Assembly (NCBI GenBank): GCA_000333855.2
Contig: CM007323.1
Location: 1-64,000, forward strand
DNA from: Endotrypanum monterogeii
Taxonomy: Eukaryota; Euglenozoa; Kinetoplastea; Trypanosomatida; Trypanosomatidae
Reading direction: 5' to 3'
Length of the DNA: 64,000 nt
Numbering within the stretch: the stretch's first letter is position 1; each line of letters starts with the position of its first letter. Under the pieces are notes generated by a model. The model had not been told where the DNA came from. It ran no database searches and was given only the letters and a program-made list of their open reading frames with translations. Made by a program: the position numbers and the translations under genes. Below, piece by piece: positions 39,080-49,162 of this stretch.

Positions 39080-41254
39080 ATGGATTTGATGCAGCTTCAA
39101 CAGATCCTCTCTGCGCACGATGAGCGCGTAGTGAAGATATTCGTGAACCACGTTCCGGAGCTGGGCATCCGCAAGATCGATGACTGTGTCCTGCAATACG
39201 TTCTGAAAATGTTGGAGGGGCAGACCACCTCAGAGTCATACCTGCCAGAGGAGATCATCGAGGAAACCATGAAGCTCTATTTTCGCGAGTTCGACGTATT
39301 CGATGGCTCCGAGGAGAGGATGAACAGCAGCGCCACAGCCATCTCCCAGCAGATGTTAACGGAGGGCATCTCGAAGAGGCCCAGCGAGAAGTCTAGTCGA
39401 CTTGCCAACGCCGTCAGCATCGGTCGCCAGTACGAGGAGAGCCTGAAGCGGGCCACATTGATCAAGAGTGTGGGTAAGGTCACAAAGGCGAACTCCAACG
39501 AGGATTGGTCATGGGAGACGAAGCGCAGCGCCGCCAAGGACATGCGCAAGAAGCGAAAGGAGGATGAGAAGAAGGCAATGCTCGTTGAGGAGTATGAGGA
39601 GTTCCTGCGCAAGCGCGGTATCGCTAATATGTCGGCAGTCACAAAGCTTCATCACAAGGGTGAGGGCACGAACTATAGTACCGACATACGGTGCGAGGGC
39701 ATTCACATCCAACTCGGCAAGCAGGTGTTGCTAGACGACACAGACCTCGTCCTGTTGACGGGACACAAGTATGGCCTCATTGGCCGCAACGGTGCGGGTA
39801 AGACAACACTGCTGCGGGCCTTGGCAGAGCGTGACCTGGAGGGTGTCAGTCCCTTCATGCAGATCCTCCATGTGGAGCAGGAAATTGTGGCGGGGATGGA
39901 CACACCCCTCGACGTACTGCTTGCCACTGATGTGGAGCGGCTACAGCTGCTACGCGAGGAGCAGGAGCTGCTGAAGCGAAGCGACAACGAGGCCAACACG
40001 CGGCTGAACGAAGTGTACGCTCGGCTTGACGCCATTGACGCACACAGCGCCGAGGCCCGCGCGGCCACTATTTTGCACGGTTTGAGCTTCACGCAAGAAA
40101 TGATGAATTCACCCACCAAGCAACTCTCTGGTGGTTGGCGCATGCGTGTTGCCCTCGCGCGCGCCCTCTTCGTGGAGCCGGACGTCTTGCTGCTCGATGA
40201 ACCGACGAACCACCTCGATCTGTTCGCTGTGCTCTGGCTGGAGCAGTTCCTGAAGGACTGGCAGAAGACACTCATCGTCGTCTCCCACTCCCGCACATTT
40301 CTCAACAATGTTTGCTCAGAGATTGTTCACCTTGTCGGTCACCGTTTGCATTATTACAACGGCAACTACGATCAGTTTGAGATCACGCGCGTCGAGCAGG
40401 AGCGGCAGCAGCGAAAGCAACACGCCGCCCAGGAGAAGCAGCGGTCACACATCCAGTCCTTCATTGACAAGTTCAGGTACAGCGCCAGTCGGGCCAAGAT
40501 GGCGCAGTCCCGCATCAAAGCGCTCGAGCGGATGGAGAAGGTGGCGGACGTCGTCAGCGACCCGCAGTTCGCGTTTGTGTTTCCCGATGCCGACCCGGTG
40601 TCGGGCAGCCTCATTGAGATGATGGACTGCGAGTTTGGCTACAAGCCTGGGGTGAGTTTGTTCAAGGGGGTGAACATGAGCATCGATGAAAGCTCTCGCG
40701 TGGTCCTCGTCGGCGCGAACGGCGCTGGCAAGTCGACCTTCATGAACGTGTGCACCGGCATGCTCGAGCCGCGCAGTGGCACGGTGGTGCGGAATAAAAA
40801 GATTCGTGTTGCACACTTCGCACAGCACAACATGGAGAGTCTGACGCCGCAACTGTCCTCCCTCGAGTTTCTGCGTTCCAAGTACCCGTTCATGGAGGAT
40901 CAGCAGCTCCGGGCGCACCTCGGCAGCATGGGTCTCTCCGGCGATCGCGCCCTGCAGCCTATTTATACCCTTTCCGGGGGCCAAAAATCTCGTCTCGTTC
41001 TGGCCTGGATCACCTTCCAAAAACCCCACCTGCTGCTGCTCGACGAGCCGACAAACCACCTCGACATCGAGACGGTGAATGCGCTCATTGAGGCACTCCT
41101 GGCGTACAACGGCGGACTTCTTGTGATATCCCACGACGAGTATTTCATCACATCACTTTGCGACGATATTTACGTCTGCGAAGACAGCGCCGTCAAAAAG
41201 TTCGAGGGTGACTTTGTGGAATACCGAAAACACGTCATGAAGATGATGAAGTGA
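39080..41254 (+). CDS. ABCF3: ABCF family ATPase, GCN20/ABCF3-like
   Basis: The 724-residue protein has two ABC ATPase cassettes and no membrane segment, the layout of ABCF proteins that act on ribosomes. Cassette 1 has Walker A GRNGAGKTT at about 235-243, signature LSGGW near 349 and Walker B LLLDEPTNHLD near 370. Cassette 2 has Walker A GANGAGKST at about 544-552, signature LSGGQ near 632 and a second LLLDEPTNHLD. A charged helical linker joins them. The N-terminal 200 residues (short helical domain, then a Lys/Glu-rich helix) match GCN20/ABCF3 rather than the ABCF1 tail type. In yeast GCN20 works with GCN1 to activate the eIF2 kinase GCN2. A role in translation control is likely. Confidence 0.95.
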   Translation: MDLMQLQQILSAHDERVVKIFVNHVPELGIRKIDDCVLQYVLKMLEGQTTSESYLPEEIIEETMKLYFREFDVFDGSEERMNSSATAISQQMLTEGISKRPSEKSSRLANAVSIGRQYEESLKRATLIKSVGKVTKANSNEDWSWETKRSAAKDMRKKRKEDEKKAMLVEEYEEFLRKRGIANMSAVTKLHHKGEGTNYSTDIRCEGIHIQLGKQVLLDDTDLVLLTGHKYGLIGRNGAGKTTLLRALAERDLEGVSPFMQILHVEQEIVAGMDTPLDVLLATDVERLQLLREEQELLKRSDNEANTRLNEVYARLDAIDAHSAEARAATILHGLSFTQEMMNSPTKQLSGGWRMRVALARALFVEPDVLLLDEPTNHLDLFAVLWLEQFLKDWQKTLIVVSHSRTFLNNVCSEIVHLVGHRLHYYNGNYDQFEITRVEQERQQRKQHAAQEKQRSHIQSFIDKFRYSASRAKMAQSRIKALERMEKVADVVSDPQFAFVFPDADPVSGSLIEMMDCEFGYKPGVSLFKGVNMSIDESSRVVLVGANGAGKSTFMNVCTGMLEPRSGTVVRNKKIRVAHFAQHNMESLTPQLSSLEFLRSKYPFMEDQQLRAHLGSMGLSGDRALQPIYTLSGGQKSRLVLAWITFQKPHLLLLDEPTNHLDIETVNALIEALLAYNGGLLVISHDEYFITSLCDDIYVCEDSAVKKFEGDFVEYRKHVMKMMK

Positions 41255-41303
41255 GGTGAAGACAACCAAGCGGCAGTGTGGACAGTGCGGTTGGATTATG
41301 TGG

Positions 41304-41362
41304 CTATATAAATAAATATATATGTATATATATTTATATATATATATATATGTGTGTGTGTA
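41304..41362. repeat. (TA)n-(TG)n microsatellite
   Basis: TATATAAATA-type units pass into TG about 50 bases after the ABCF stop codon. Confidence 0.85.
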
Positions 41363-42284
41363 GGTATGTGGGTGTATGTGTGTGTGTGGGTGTGTGGCTC
41401 GCGTGAGGGCGCTGTGGTAAACAATTTAAAAAAAAAAATGGAAGGAAAAATATATACTCAAACGAAATTTCTCACAGGGTAAGGAACCTGCACGACTCAC
41501 CGACATCGACAGCTGCAGAACATCACCACACGGATAGCGACTGTGCAGCGCGGTTAGAGAACGAGCGACTGTCTACGAGGAAGCAACAAAGTCGCAGTCT
41601 GACCGTTCTCCCTACGCAGTTGCCAGTGAAGCGTGGAAATTAAATGTCGTGCGAAGAGAGGGTAGAGAGAGACGAGGGTAAGCTCCCTCTGCTCATATCC
41701 GCATGCGCATAACCAGCCACATGGATGGCAACTCTCAGCTGAGCACTGTATATTCCCGTTCTTCTCCTGTGGATGTTTCGTCGCAGGTGATGTGATGTCT
41801 AGCACCTTGCAATATGGAAGGGAAGTGTGTCTGTGTGGTGGTGAAGGCCCTGTCGGGACGTCCCCCGCCCTCTCCTCCTCCTCTGGTCTTCTTGCGATGC
41901 TGAGCTCTGCGCATGACTTTGATGTCAGTGGCGAGTGCTCCCTTGAGCTCATCTCCTCCTCTCCTCGTATCCCATCGCATCCTCTTTTTTCCCCGCTACT
42001 TGGCCAACAGTTCTTGCCCCTGCATTCACTCATAAGCGTGTGTGTGTGTGTGTGTGACAAACAACATAAGGTACTGTGCACCCCCCGTTCTGTGACACGC
42101 GCCGCACACGAATTTAGTGATACCCTCATGCCATACCTCACATTACCATACTCGTCTACGTGAAAAAAAAAACTATAGGCTAGCGGTCACACAAACCCCA
42201 ACGAGAGAAGGACAGCAAGTGACCCAGGCAGTCGCATACGATACACAACTACCTGCGCGACACTCTGTCACACACGGATACAAT

Positions 42285-42295
42285 CCCCCCTCCAG
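42285..42295 (+). promoter_or_regulatory. Possible spliced-leader acceptor
   Basis: A short C/T tract ends in CCAG with AG at 42294-42295, 26 bases before the ATG at 42322. Confidence 0.4.
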
Positions 42296-42321
42296 ATACA
42301 CACACACAGAAATACGTGTCG

Positions 42322-42918
42322 ATGTCGTCCACCACTCCCATCACTGCCAACTCGCAAGAGGATACGCCTATTGAGATAGACATAAAACTTCTGATGAAGG
42401 CGCTACAGCTCAACAGTAGTGATTGCTGGGAAGGCAAGCCTCCACAGAAGACCTTCCGTGTGTACGATACGGCACCGTCCGGAGATACCACCCAGATTTC
42501 CTCCTCTCTCGCTGACCTGGTCGACGCCCCGCAGCCCTCATCACTGCACGACGCAGATGTCGTCGAAAACGGAAACGACTCTCTTAATGAACTCATGACA
42601 GACTACGTGCGTGCAGTGCGTGACCTTCGCGTGTTCGACGAGAGGGTTACAAAGGAGGGTATCTGTCCTAGAACAACTGCTGAGCTCGATGAGACGACTG
42701 TGAAGATAGAAGCTGTAACGCAGGGAGCAGCGCCGCCTTCCACGGCAGCAACAGATGACGTTAGCTCTATCGCGAGGGAGAGCAAGCTCACTGAAGCGGC
42801 TCCGCTGATGGACATGTCGGAGTTACTGATGGCGCTCGAGCGCCTGCCGCCGCTCTCCGTTCAAAGAAACGGGCAGCAGGGCTCATCTCCTCCTCGAAAT
42901 CCCCCGCTGAGGAAGTAG
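42322..42918 (+). CDS. Hypothetical acidic protein
   Basis: The 198-residue protein starts at the ATG at 42322; GTG at 42316 is not a valid start here. It is acidic and rich in Ser, Thr, Asp and Pro. Two short hydrophobic helices repeat a similar pattern: EIDIKLLMKALQLN near the N-terminus (about 17-30) and MDMSELLMALERLP near the C-terminus (about 165-178). They could be short binding motifs at both ends of a disordered chain. No known domain is seen. A linker or adaptor is possible, but no function can be given. Confidence 0.7.
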   Translation: MSSTTPITANSQEDTPIEIDIKLLMKALQLNSSDCWEGKPPQKTFRVYDTAPSGDTTQISSSLADLVDAPQPSSLHDADVVENGNDSLNELMTDYVRAVRDLRVFDERVTKEGICPRTTAELDETTVKIEAVTQGAAPPSTAATDDVSSIARESKLTEAAPLMDMSELLMALERLPPLSVQRNGQQGSSPPRNPPLRK

Positions 42919-42979
42919 TGCAGGCTCACGATGTACTTTGTGTGTCCTCCCCATGTGCATCACCCCTCCCTCCATGGTG

Positions 42980-42980
<1 letters not shown>

Positions 42981-43019
<39 letters not shown>
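42981..43019 (+). repeat. (TG)n microsatellite
   Basis: About 16 TG units plus TATG, some 60 bases after the stop codon of the acidic protein. Confidence 0.9.
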
Positions 43020-43020
<1 letters not shown>

Positions 43021-43689
43021 CTGGTGGGGGGAAGGTCGCAGTGTTTTTGTGCATTCTTCTGCGGAACACGCATCTCCACTCGTTTGTCAAAGTTCTTCTC
43101 CCCTCGCCGTAGATACATATATGTATGTATGTATATATATATATATATATATATCGAGAGAGAATGAAAGATGAATAGATGGACTCTATCAGGTAGGAGC
43201 GACGGCGTGGAGTAGCTGCCTCGACTCACACCCACAAACACCACAACAGAAAGATTTCTTGAGTGGCCCGACGTGCGGCTGTTGGCAGGCTTCGCGTGTG
43301 TCTCCCCGCCTTTTCTTTCTTAACTTGAGCGTCCTGATACGATCGACAGATAGTCAAGGGAAGGGGAGGAGAAGAGAGGGAAAAGGCGAATGCGTCCAAC
43401 TCGTTTTCTCTTCGATATCACTTCTTCGTGAGCTCTGGACTGGCGATGGTCTCTATTCCCCCCGCTTATTTCCATGTTGCCTCCCTCACCCTTCTTCCTA
43501 TCGTACGTTTTTTTTTTTTCACAGAGTGGGGGGGGGGTGGATTTGTGAGCTCACGGCGGCATGAGCGGCTTCTTTCTTTCTTTCCCTCCTTCCTTCCCCA
43601 CTCTGTCCTCGTGGAACAACCACAGAAACAAATGCAGGTAAGTCAGATGGCACTTTGCAGACTTGTGCGTGTCGCATTACGGTTCCCCG

Positions 43690-43738
43690 CTTCTTTTTTT
43701 CTACCCCTTCTTCTTCTTCTTCCTCCTCCCGTGTGTAG
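43690..43738 (+). promoter_or_regulatory. Strong spliced-leader acceptor for Eco1-like gene
   Basis: An almost pure pyrimidine tract of 40 bases is followed by GTGTGTAG with AG at 43737-43738. If used, the first ATG is at 43791, which decides the start. Confidence 0.65.
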
Positions 43739-43790
43739 TCAACGGCACCCAGCTCCTCTGACGCTGTTCGCAAGCACAACAGAAAGACCA

Positions 43791-43892
43791 ATGCCGATGT
43801 CATTGTCCGACCCATCAAAGACACTTCCACGACATCACTCCAGCACATGTTGCAGCGCATCGGGCCTCACACCACTGCCTACCGCCACCGAG

Positions 43893-43923
<31 letters not shown>

Positions 43924-45515
43924 CCGGAAGAGATAGAGAGACTGATGTGCTGATCGGTCAACTTCTGTTCGGCGTACATGCTGAGCGAGTTGCAGATGCC
44001 TGCTCTCCCTGTTGCCCTGCCCCTGCAGCACCCTCTGACCAGGTCGATATCACTGCGCCCATGTTCTCTGATGTTGCTATTGTCATTCCCACTGCCGGCG
44101 GTGGGGACTCCGCCCCTCCGCGCTTGCGTCGTAGCCGCCCACCGCCGCGACTTGCGCAGACTACACTGGACTTTGGACAGGGCGGACTCTCGATGGCGAC
44201 GCGCTGCTCACACTGTGACATGCTCTACACTGCTGAAGATGATGAAGACGCCGCGTTGCATCGGCGTTTCTGTCGAGGAGAGCGGCTTCGCCGTTGTGCA
44301 CGCACTCCATGCGATCTCGCGTCCTCGTCCGCTGCCGTCCCCCGTTCGCGGCATCTCAGAACAGAGGCCTCGGTGAGCTCCTCGGCGTCGCTAACATGCA
44401 CGGCAGTCGCTGCAGTGCACATGCTAGAGGAACTGAGCGGCGTGCGGGTGGGACAGTCACCGAACTGTGAGCGACGGTGCGCCGCGAAAACCTCATCACG
44501 AGGTGGAAAGCGTCGTCGCGAGATTGTGTCCCGCGTTCCTGTCAACACCACGCACTGCAAAACAGATACGCTGGTTGACAGAGGAGGTATCTGTGCCCCT
44601 CCTTGCCTGTGCTCGCGAGTGCTTTATCAGTTGCCCTCGCCATCCCAGTACACCGCACCATTGGAGGTCTTTCACTTGGTCTGCGACGCGTGTCGTCTCA
44701 TGGACAGCACGGAAGACTGCACGACTCTCCGGTTGTTGGATGCTCTCAAGCTCACCCCGGTGATACTGCGTGCCGCCGTCGGTGTGGCTGGCCCGCCGGT
44801 GACCCTGTCTTCTCTTCGTCTACAAGGTGCATCAAGGGGAACAAAGACACACGAGATGTCCGGGCCCACTATCCATGTAGTGTGCGTAGTGGACACAGTG
44901 CTACGGCAGCTGCTGTGCGCTGTGGCTGGCGAGTCCAGGACACGGGAACAGGAGCCAGAGCTACGCGTAGAGCAGGTGGCCGACGGCGGGGCGGTATGCT
45001 CCCTCATTCGGCATTTCACATACGGCGACGTGGGGGGGCTATGGCTGTGTTCCCCTGCTCTGTTGAGCGCCTCGCAGGAGGCGTGGACAAGGACGACAGC
45101 GGCGCCGTTCGAATCGACCCGGCAGCAAATGGAGAAGCTGTTTCGTTTGCGTACAGGTCATGGTGCGCTTCCCACAACACCGTCGCGCGCAGGACACATA
45201 ACCGACGATGCTGACGAGCAGTGTCACAGGGCCATGGGAATCGCACTGCACACGCTCGCACAGCATCTCGTATACGGAAAGAATCTGTCCCCCTCAGAGC
45301 ACCTCTCCTACGCACAGGCTGCCCTTGCAGCGTCGGCGGCGTGTGTTGGAGCGGACGGCTTCATTGAGCAGAGCTTGGAGGTCGTTTCCCCTTGTTATCC
45401 TGCTGAGGTCGTGCGCACACCCCGTGAGGACGAGGAGGGGCCTCTGCGACTGTACGCACACGACTGCGAGGATGTTATCAGTGACAGTGATGACACTCAA
45501 GAAGGCTGGATGTGA
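43791..45515 (+). CDS. Divergent Eco1/ESCO-like cohesin acetyltransferase
   Basis: Starting at the ATG after the strong acceptor, the protein has 574 residues. Residues 123-130 read QTTLDFGQ, which resembles the PCNA-binding box of Eco1 proteins. It is followed by a C2HC zinc finger, Cys139-x2-Cys142-x14-His157-x3-Cys161 (RCSHCDMLY near its start), as in Eco1/ESCO. Near the C-terminus RAMGIA (480-485) fits the acetyl-CoA loop R-x-x-G-I-A, and YGKNLSPSEHLSYAQ resembles the ESCO stretch that follows it. Between the preceding strand (LWLCSP) and this loop is an extra segment of about 55 residues. Eco1 acetylates SMC3 to fix cohesion during S phase. Nine AGC codons (43893-43919) encode Ser35-Ser43. 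The finger and PCNA-box part is convincing; the catalytic part is divergent, so activity is uncertain. Confidence 0.65.
43893..43919 (+). repeat. (AGC)9 coding repeat
   Basis: Nine perfect AGC units encode a poly-Ser tract in the disordered N-terminal part of the Eco1-like protein. Perfect units suggest length variation between strains. Confidence 0.95.
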
Positions 45516-46507
45516 CCTGAGTTGTGGTTGGATAGGTATTCCCCTGCGCCGCCGTCGCAACGCTTCATTTGTGATCGGCCTGCGATTTGGGGCCGCAGCT
45601 GTTCCTCAGAAAAAAATGATGGGGGTGAGATGTGAGGGGAAAAAAATGGACGAGAATAAAATTCATTCTACGCAGCACACACACACACAAAAAAAAAAAA
45701 CATGTACATCACGCCAGCTCGTGTCTGATGTACGTCGTAAATAGCCTGAGTGCAGGAGCTTCAGCAGCACTCAGCCCCCCCCCCCCCGCCACACTTTTCC
45801 CCTGCGCTCATTTTGAGATGATCAAAGCTTGGGTTGAGAATGTATCGTAGAAAACCCACACGCACATAAACACACACCTCATACACACATATAGGTATAT
45901 ATATATATATACACATAGATACATAGATATATTTGTTTAAACAAAAAGACACCCCCCCCCCCGACACACACACAAAAAAAAGTGTGCCAATTCTTCTTGA
46001 GTTCCCTCTCTCCGGTGATTGCGGGATGGGGTGAGGAATGCAGGTATGTAAGCGAGGATATCCCATGTCGCCAGTACACACGGAGAGGTGCGTGTAGGAG
46101 GGAAAGGAAGCTCTCGGTCTTTGCTTCCGCTCTCTTTTTTTCGTCAGCATCACCCTTACGGTAGTCTCCATAGCTAGCTCTCACCTGTCGTTATTTTTTT
46201 TTTTTGCCGACGCAAACCCCGCTTAGTGTTTTGGGGAACGAGCAAAGGTGATGTGCATCATGAGGAGCTGATCTCTATACCTATCTACATCGAATGGCCG
46301 TAGATTCTTGTTTTCCTTCTTTCATTTGTTCTTTTTTTTTTTTGGCGCTCTGTGTGCCTCACCACTCCTGCCTGATCCTTTGTGTCTAGAGAACTTTGGC
46401 TGACGCCTTCAGAGCACTACCATAGACGGTGCATTTTGTGAAGCTATTGTATCCGTTCTCGGACGCACAACCCCTCCCCTTGCGCCTCGCGCATCTGTTC
46501 GGTGCCA
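45516..46507. other. Spacer before U2AF35
   Basis: No gene is seen. It has CA-A runs (45676-45701), C runs at 45774-45788 and 45951-45961, and a (TA)n tract near 45896-45911. Confidence 0.6.
46329..46389 (+). promoter_or_regulatory. Possible spliced-leader acceptor for U2AF35
   Basis: A T run and C/T-rich stretch are followed by the AG at 46388-46389. No ATG lies before 46508. Confidence 0.45.
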
Positions 46508-47140
46508 ATGGAAGGTCACGTTGATCGCTGCATCTTCTTTTCTAAGATGGGCGCGTGCCGGCACGGTGATCAGTGCACAAAGCTGCACTACCGACCGGAG
46601 ACATCACCGACGGTGCTGTTTCCCATGGCATATCCCAACCCACACGCTGTCGAGCTCATCAAAGATCGCGAATGGAATTTGGACCAGGATAAAAAATATT
46701 TGAGACGTCATTTCGAGCACTTCTACAAAGAGGTCTGGCGCACCTTCATGGAGTTTGGACGCATCGCCGAGCTGCGCGTTGTGAGTAACCTCGGTGATCA
46801 TCTTCTGGGGAATGTCTACATCCGTTTCGAGGACCCGCAAGTAGCCACACGCATTGTACAAGAGCTGCGCGGCAAAAAATTAAATGATATTATCGTGCTG
46901 CCCGAGCTGTCGCCGGTGACAAACTTCGCTGAGGCGTGCTGCAAGGAGGATCTGGAGAACCGTTGCCAGCGGGGCGAGCAGTGCAACTACCTGCACATTA
47001 TGAAGGTGTCGCGCCGTCTCCTCGAGAAGCTAGAGAAGGAGCAATCAAAGTTCTGGAAAAAGAAGGAGCGGCGTCATGAGCATAGCAGTAGCGACCGAAA
47101 GCGTAGCCGCTCACGCTCTCCTCTGGATGCGCGTGTGTAG
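46508..47140 (+). CDS. U2AF35: U2AF35, U2 auxiliary factor small subunit
   Basis: The 210-residue splicing factor recognises the AG at the 3' splice site. In this organism group that matters for trans-splicing. The order is that of U2AF1: CCCH finger 1 (Cys8, Cys17, Cys23, His27, with GACRHGDQC at 16-23 region), a UHM-type RRM at about 45-135, CCCH finger 2 (Cys145, Cys153, Cys159, His163), and a short Arg/Ser tail (about 195-206). ELSPVTNFAEACC at 133-145 is nearly the human sequence. The UHM position where human U2AF35 has Trp134 (RWFNG) reads KKLND here, so the key Trp for gripping U2AF65 is missing. The frame before 46508 starts with GTG and is dropped. Confidence 0.94.
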   Translation: MEGHVDRCIFFSKMGACRHGDQCTKLHYRPETSPTVLFPMAYPNPHAVELIKDREWNLDQDKKYLRRHFEHFYKEVWRTFMEFGRIAELRVVSNLGDHLLGNVYIRFEDPQVATRIVQELRGKKLNDIIVLPELSPVTNFAEACCKEDLENRCQRGEQCNYLHIMKVSRRLLEKLEKEQSKFWKKKERRHEHSSSDRKRSRSRSPLDARV

Positions 47141-47313
47141 TGTTGTCTCTCATGTGTCCCCACGTGAAGCGTTAAAGGTGTTGGGACAGAAAACGACGCG
47201 TCGAGACTCCCTATGCGCGTTTTTATTTTTCCTTCACACATTTCAGGTCCGCGCAGCAGCCCTCGATGACATTGGAGGGATACCCCTGCGTGTGGTGTAA
47301 GGGATGCTTAGCA

Positions 47314-47331
47314 CGCCCCTTCGGAGGGGCG
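47314..47331. other. GC-rich hairpin with TCGG loop
   Basis: CGCCCCT and AGGGGCG pair perfectly around TCGG in the 3' flank of U2AF35. It would be a stable RNA stem-loop. Confidence 0.5.
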
Positions 47332-47762
47332 GGTAGAGGTCATGCTGCTGCCCCCTTTTTCCCACCCTCGCCAGCATGCGCCGCCCCGTCGGTGTGTCGG
47401 TGCACTTCTGTGGAGTGCGAATACCGCTGAGGTAACGGGGAGCCAAGAGAGGGGGGTACCCCACCCTTCCCCTTACGCGTTATTCTTCCCTTCCGGTTGT
47501 CAGGGAAAAATAGGCAATACTTTTTCATTGGTGATGAACTGTCCTCACTGGTCGTCAAATGAAGTTGTGAATGGTGTTGCGTCGTAGCCAACCCACCCTG
47601 TGCTCCCCGCGCGTAGGCGTGGTGCGTATGAGATGGAGGGTTCGGTGCAGCCCCCGAGCCGCATGTCATTATATCTTCACTGCTGAGTGATAAGATGGAC
47701 AGCGCCACGCTGGAAGTGAATTATGTGACGATGTGGATGATAAGATTGTCCGCGCGGTGGAG

Positions 47763-47765
<3 letters not shown>

Positions 47766-47803
<38 letters not shown>
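47766..47803 (+). repeat. (TG)n microsatellite
   Basis: About 18 TG units in the spacer between U2AF35 and P5CDH. Confidence 0.9.
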
Positions 47804-47808
<5 letters not shown>

Positions 47809-49075
47809 TGCATAAAGCGATGTTGCACGAAATGAGTGCATCGGTAAGGAGGGTCAAAACAGAGAAGAGGTCTGTTTATTATATATACTACATATCTATA
47901 TATATATATATATATATATATATGAAGGTGTAGCTTTATTCGATCCCGTCCGTCGTGAACGCCACTGCGTTCAGCCGTCTGGTTACGCTCTTCTTTCCCT
48001 AATTTTTCCCGAGGCGACCAAACTAATCCAGGTAGTGTGGGGTGTATTGGGAGGGTGGGGGGGGGGTGGCCCTCGTCGTCCCCCGCCCCCAAATCGCCTT
48101 CCTCCTCTGCATCTCTCTCAACTGCTCTACCCTCTGCCTCGTTTTGCGGTGACGTGTTTCCCGGCTTACCCGCTGTCTTTGGGGTGAGCTTTACATCTCA
48201 CACAATGCGTGTGCGTCTCCCTTCTGCCCCACTCTTCCGCTCGCTCGCCTTCAAATGGTCTGACAGGCCGAAGAGGCGAGGGGTGGTGGTGGTGGTGGTG
48301 TAGGTTGCAGCGTTGGGAGTAGATTCCAGGTGCGCAGCGGGTGCACTCTCGGTTGTATCTCGGACGAATTTCTCTCAGACATTGGGCGATGTAGGGCCGT
48401 GACTCGATGATGGGACCGCCTCGGCCCGTTTTCTTCCCTAAAAAAAAAAAAAGTTGGCGCCACGCACACACGAGTAGGGATGGGTATACGGGGTATGAAG
48501 AATTGAATAAAATACACCGGCCCGAACAGGAAAATGAATGCATGAACGGGGTGCAGTAATTTATTTTTTTATTCTTGTTTCACAGCCCTCTGTATCCCTT
48601 TCTCACCGTGCGCTTCTCCCTCCCCTCCTCTCTTTCTTCCTAAACTCTGGCGAAAGCGGGTCGTCGCAGAGACGTCATCGACACATTGTGTGAGGTCGCT
48701 TGCAGCACTCTCCTCTTCGCTGGCTCCTCGGTTGCCTCTCCGTTCCGGTGGACAAAAAAAAAACCGATGATAGCCGAATTCTCTCCCGCGTAGCAGCGCA
48801 GTGGCTCGCAGGGTAGATAGGCAGGGGTTCGTTCGTCACGTGCACACAGATATACAAATGCATATATTATTATTATTTAAATTTTTGTCTCCGTCTGTGA
48901 ATGTCTAACCCCCCCCCTTGTCGTCTTATTCTCCACGTAATGAACTTGAGCCTCCCCCTGCCTCCCTTCCTACCTCTACACACAAACACACACGGGCACT
49001 CACGCTTCAACCGCGCGCCCTTCCCTATCTCATTACCAACAACACAAATACGGTAGAACAAACGTATCCCTGTGC

Positions 49076-49154
49076 TCTCCCCTTTTTTTTTCTCACCCCC
49101 ACCTTCCCTTCCTTTTCTCCTTCTTTCCACCCACCCGCACGATACTGAACGCAG
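49076..49154 (+). promoter_or_regulatory. Spliced-leader acceptor for P5CDH
   Basis: A long pyrimidine tract is followed by ACGCAG with AG at 49153-49154, eight bases before the ATG. Confidence 0.6.
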
Positions 49155-49162
49155 AAGTTGCA

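Larger units (their letters stand above)
41255..42321. other. Spacer after ABCF gene
   Basis: No gene is seen. It holds an interrupted (TA)n tract at about 41304-41352 running into TG, and (TG)n at 42037-42056. Minus-strand frames are shadows. Confidence 0.6.
42919..43790. other. Spacer and 5' region of Eco1-like gene
   Basis: It holds (TG)n at 42981-43019 and (TA)n at about 43129-43154. Two pyrimidine tracts with AG (ending near 43525 and at 43738) lie before the next gene. The first would put a short out-of-frame ORF (ATG at 43561) and in-frame ATGs (43632, 43647) in the mRNA. Confidence 0.55.
47141..49162. other. Long spacer, U2AF35 to P5CDH
   Basis: No gene is seen in 2 kb. It holds a GC-rich hairpin at 47314-47331, (TG)n at 47766-47803, (TA)n at about 47893-47922, a (GGT)n run at 48282-48299, and C runs. 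The tract 49076-49138 is C/T-rich and feeds the next acceptor. Confidence 0.55.
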
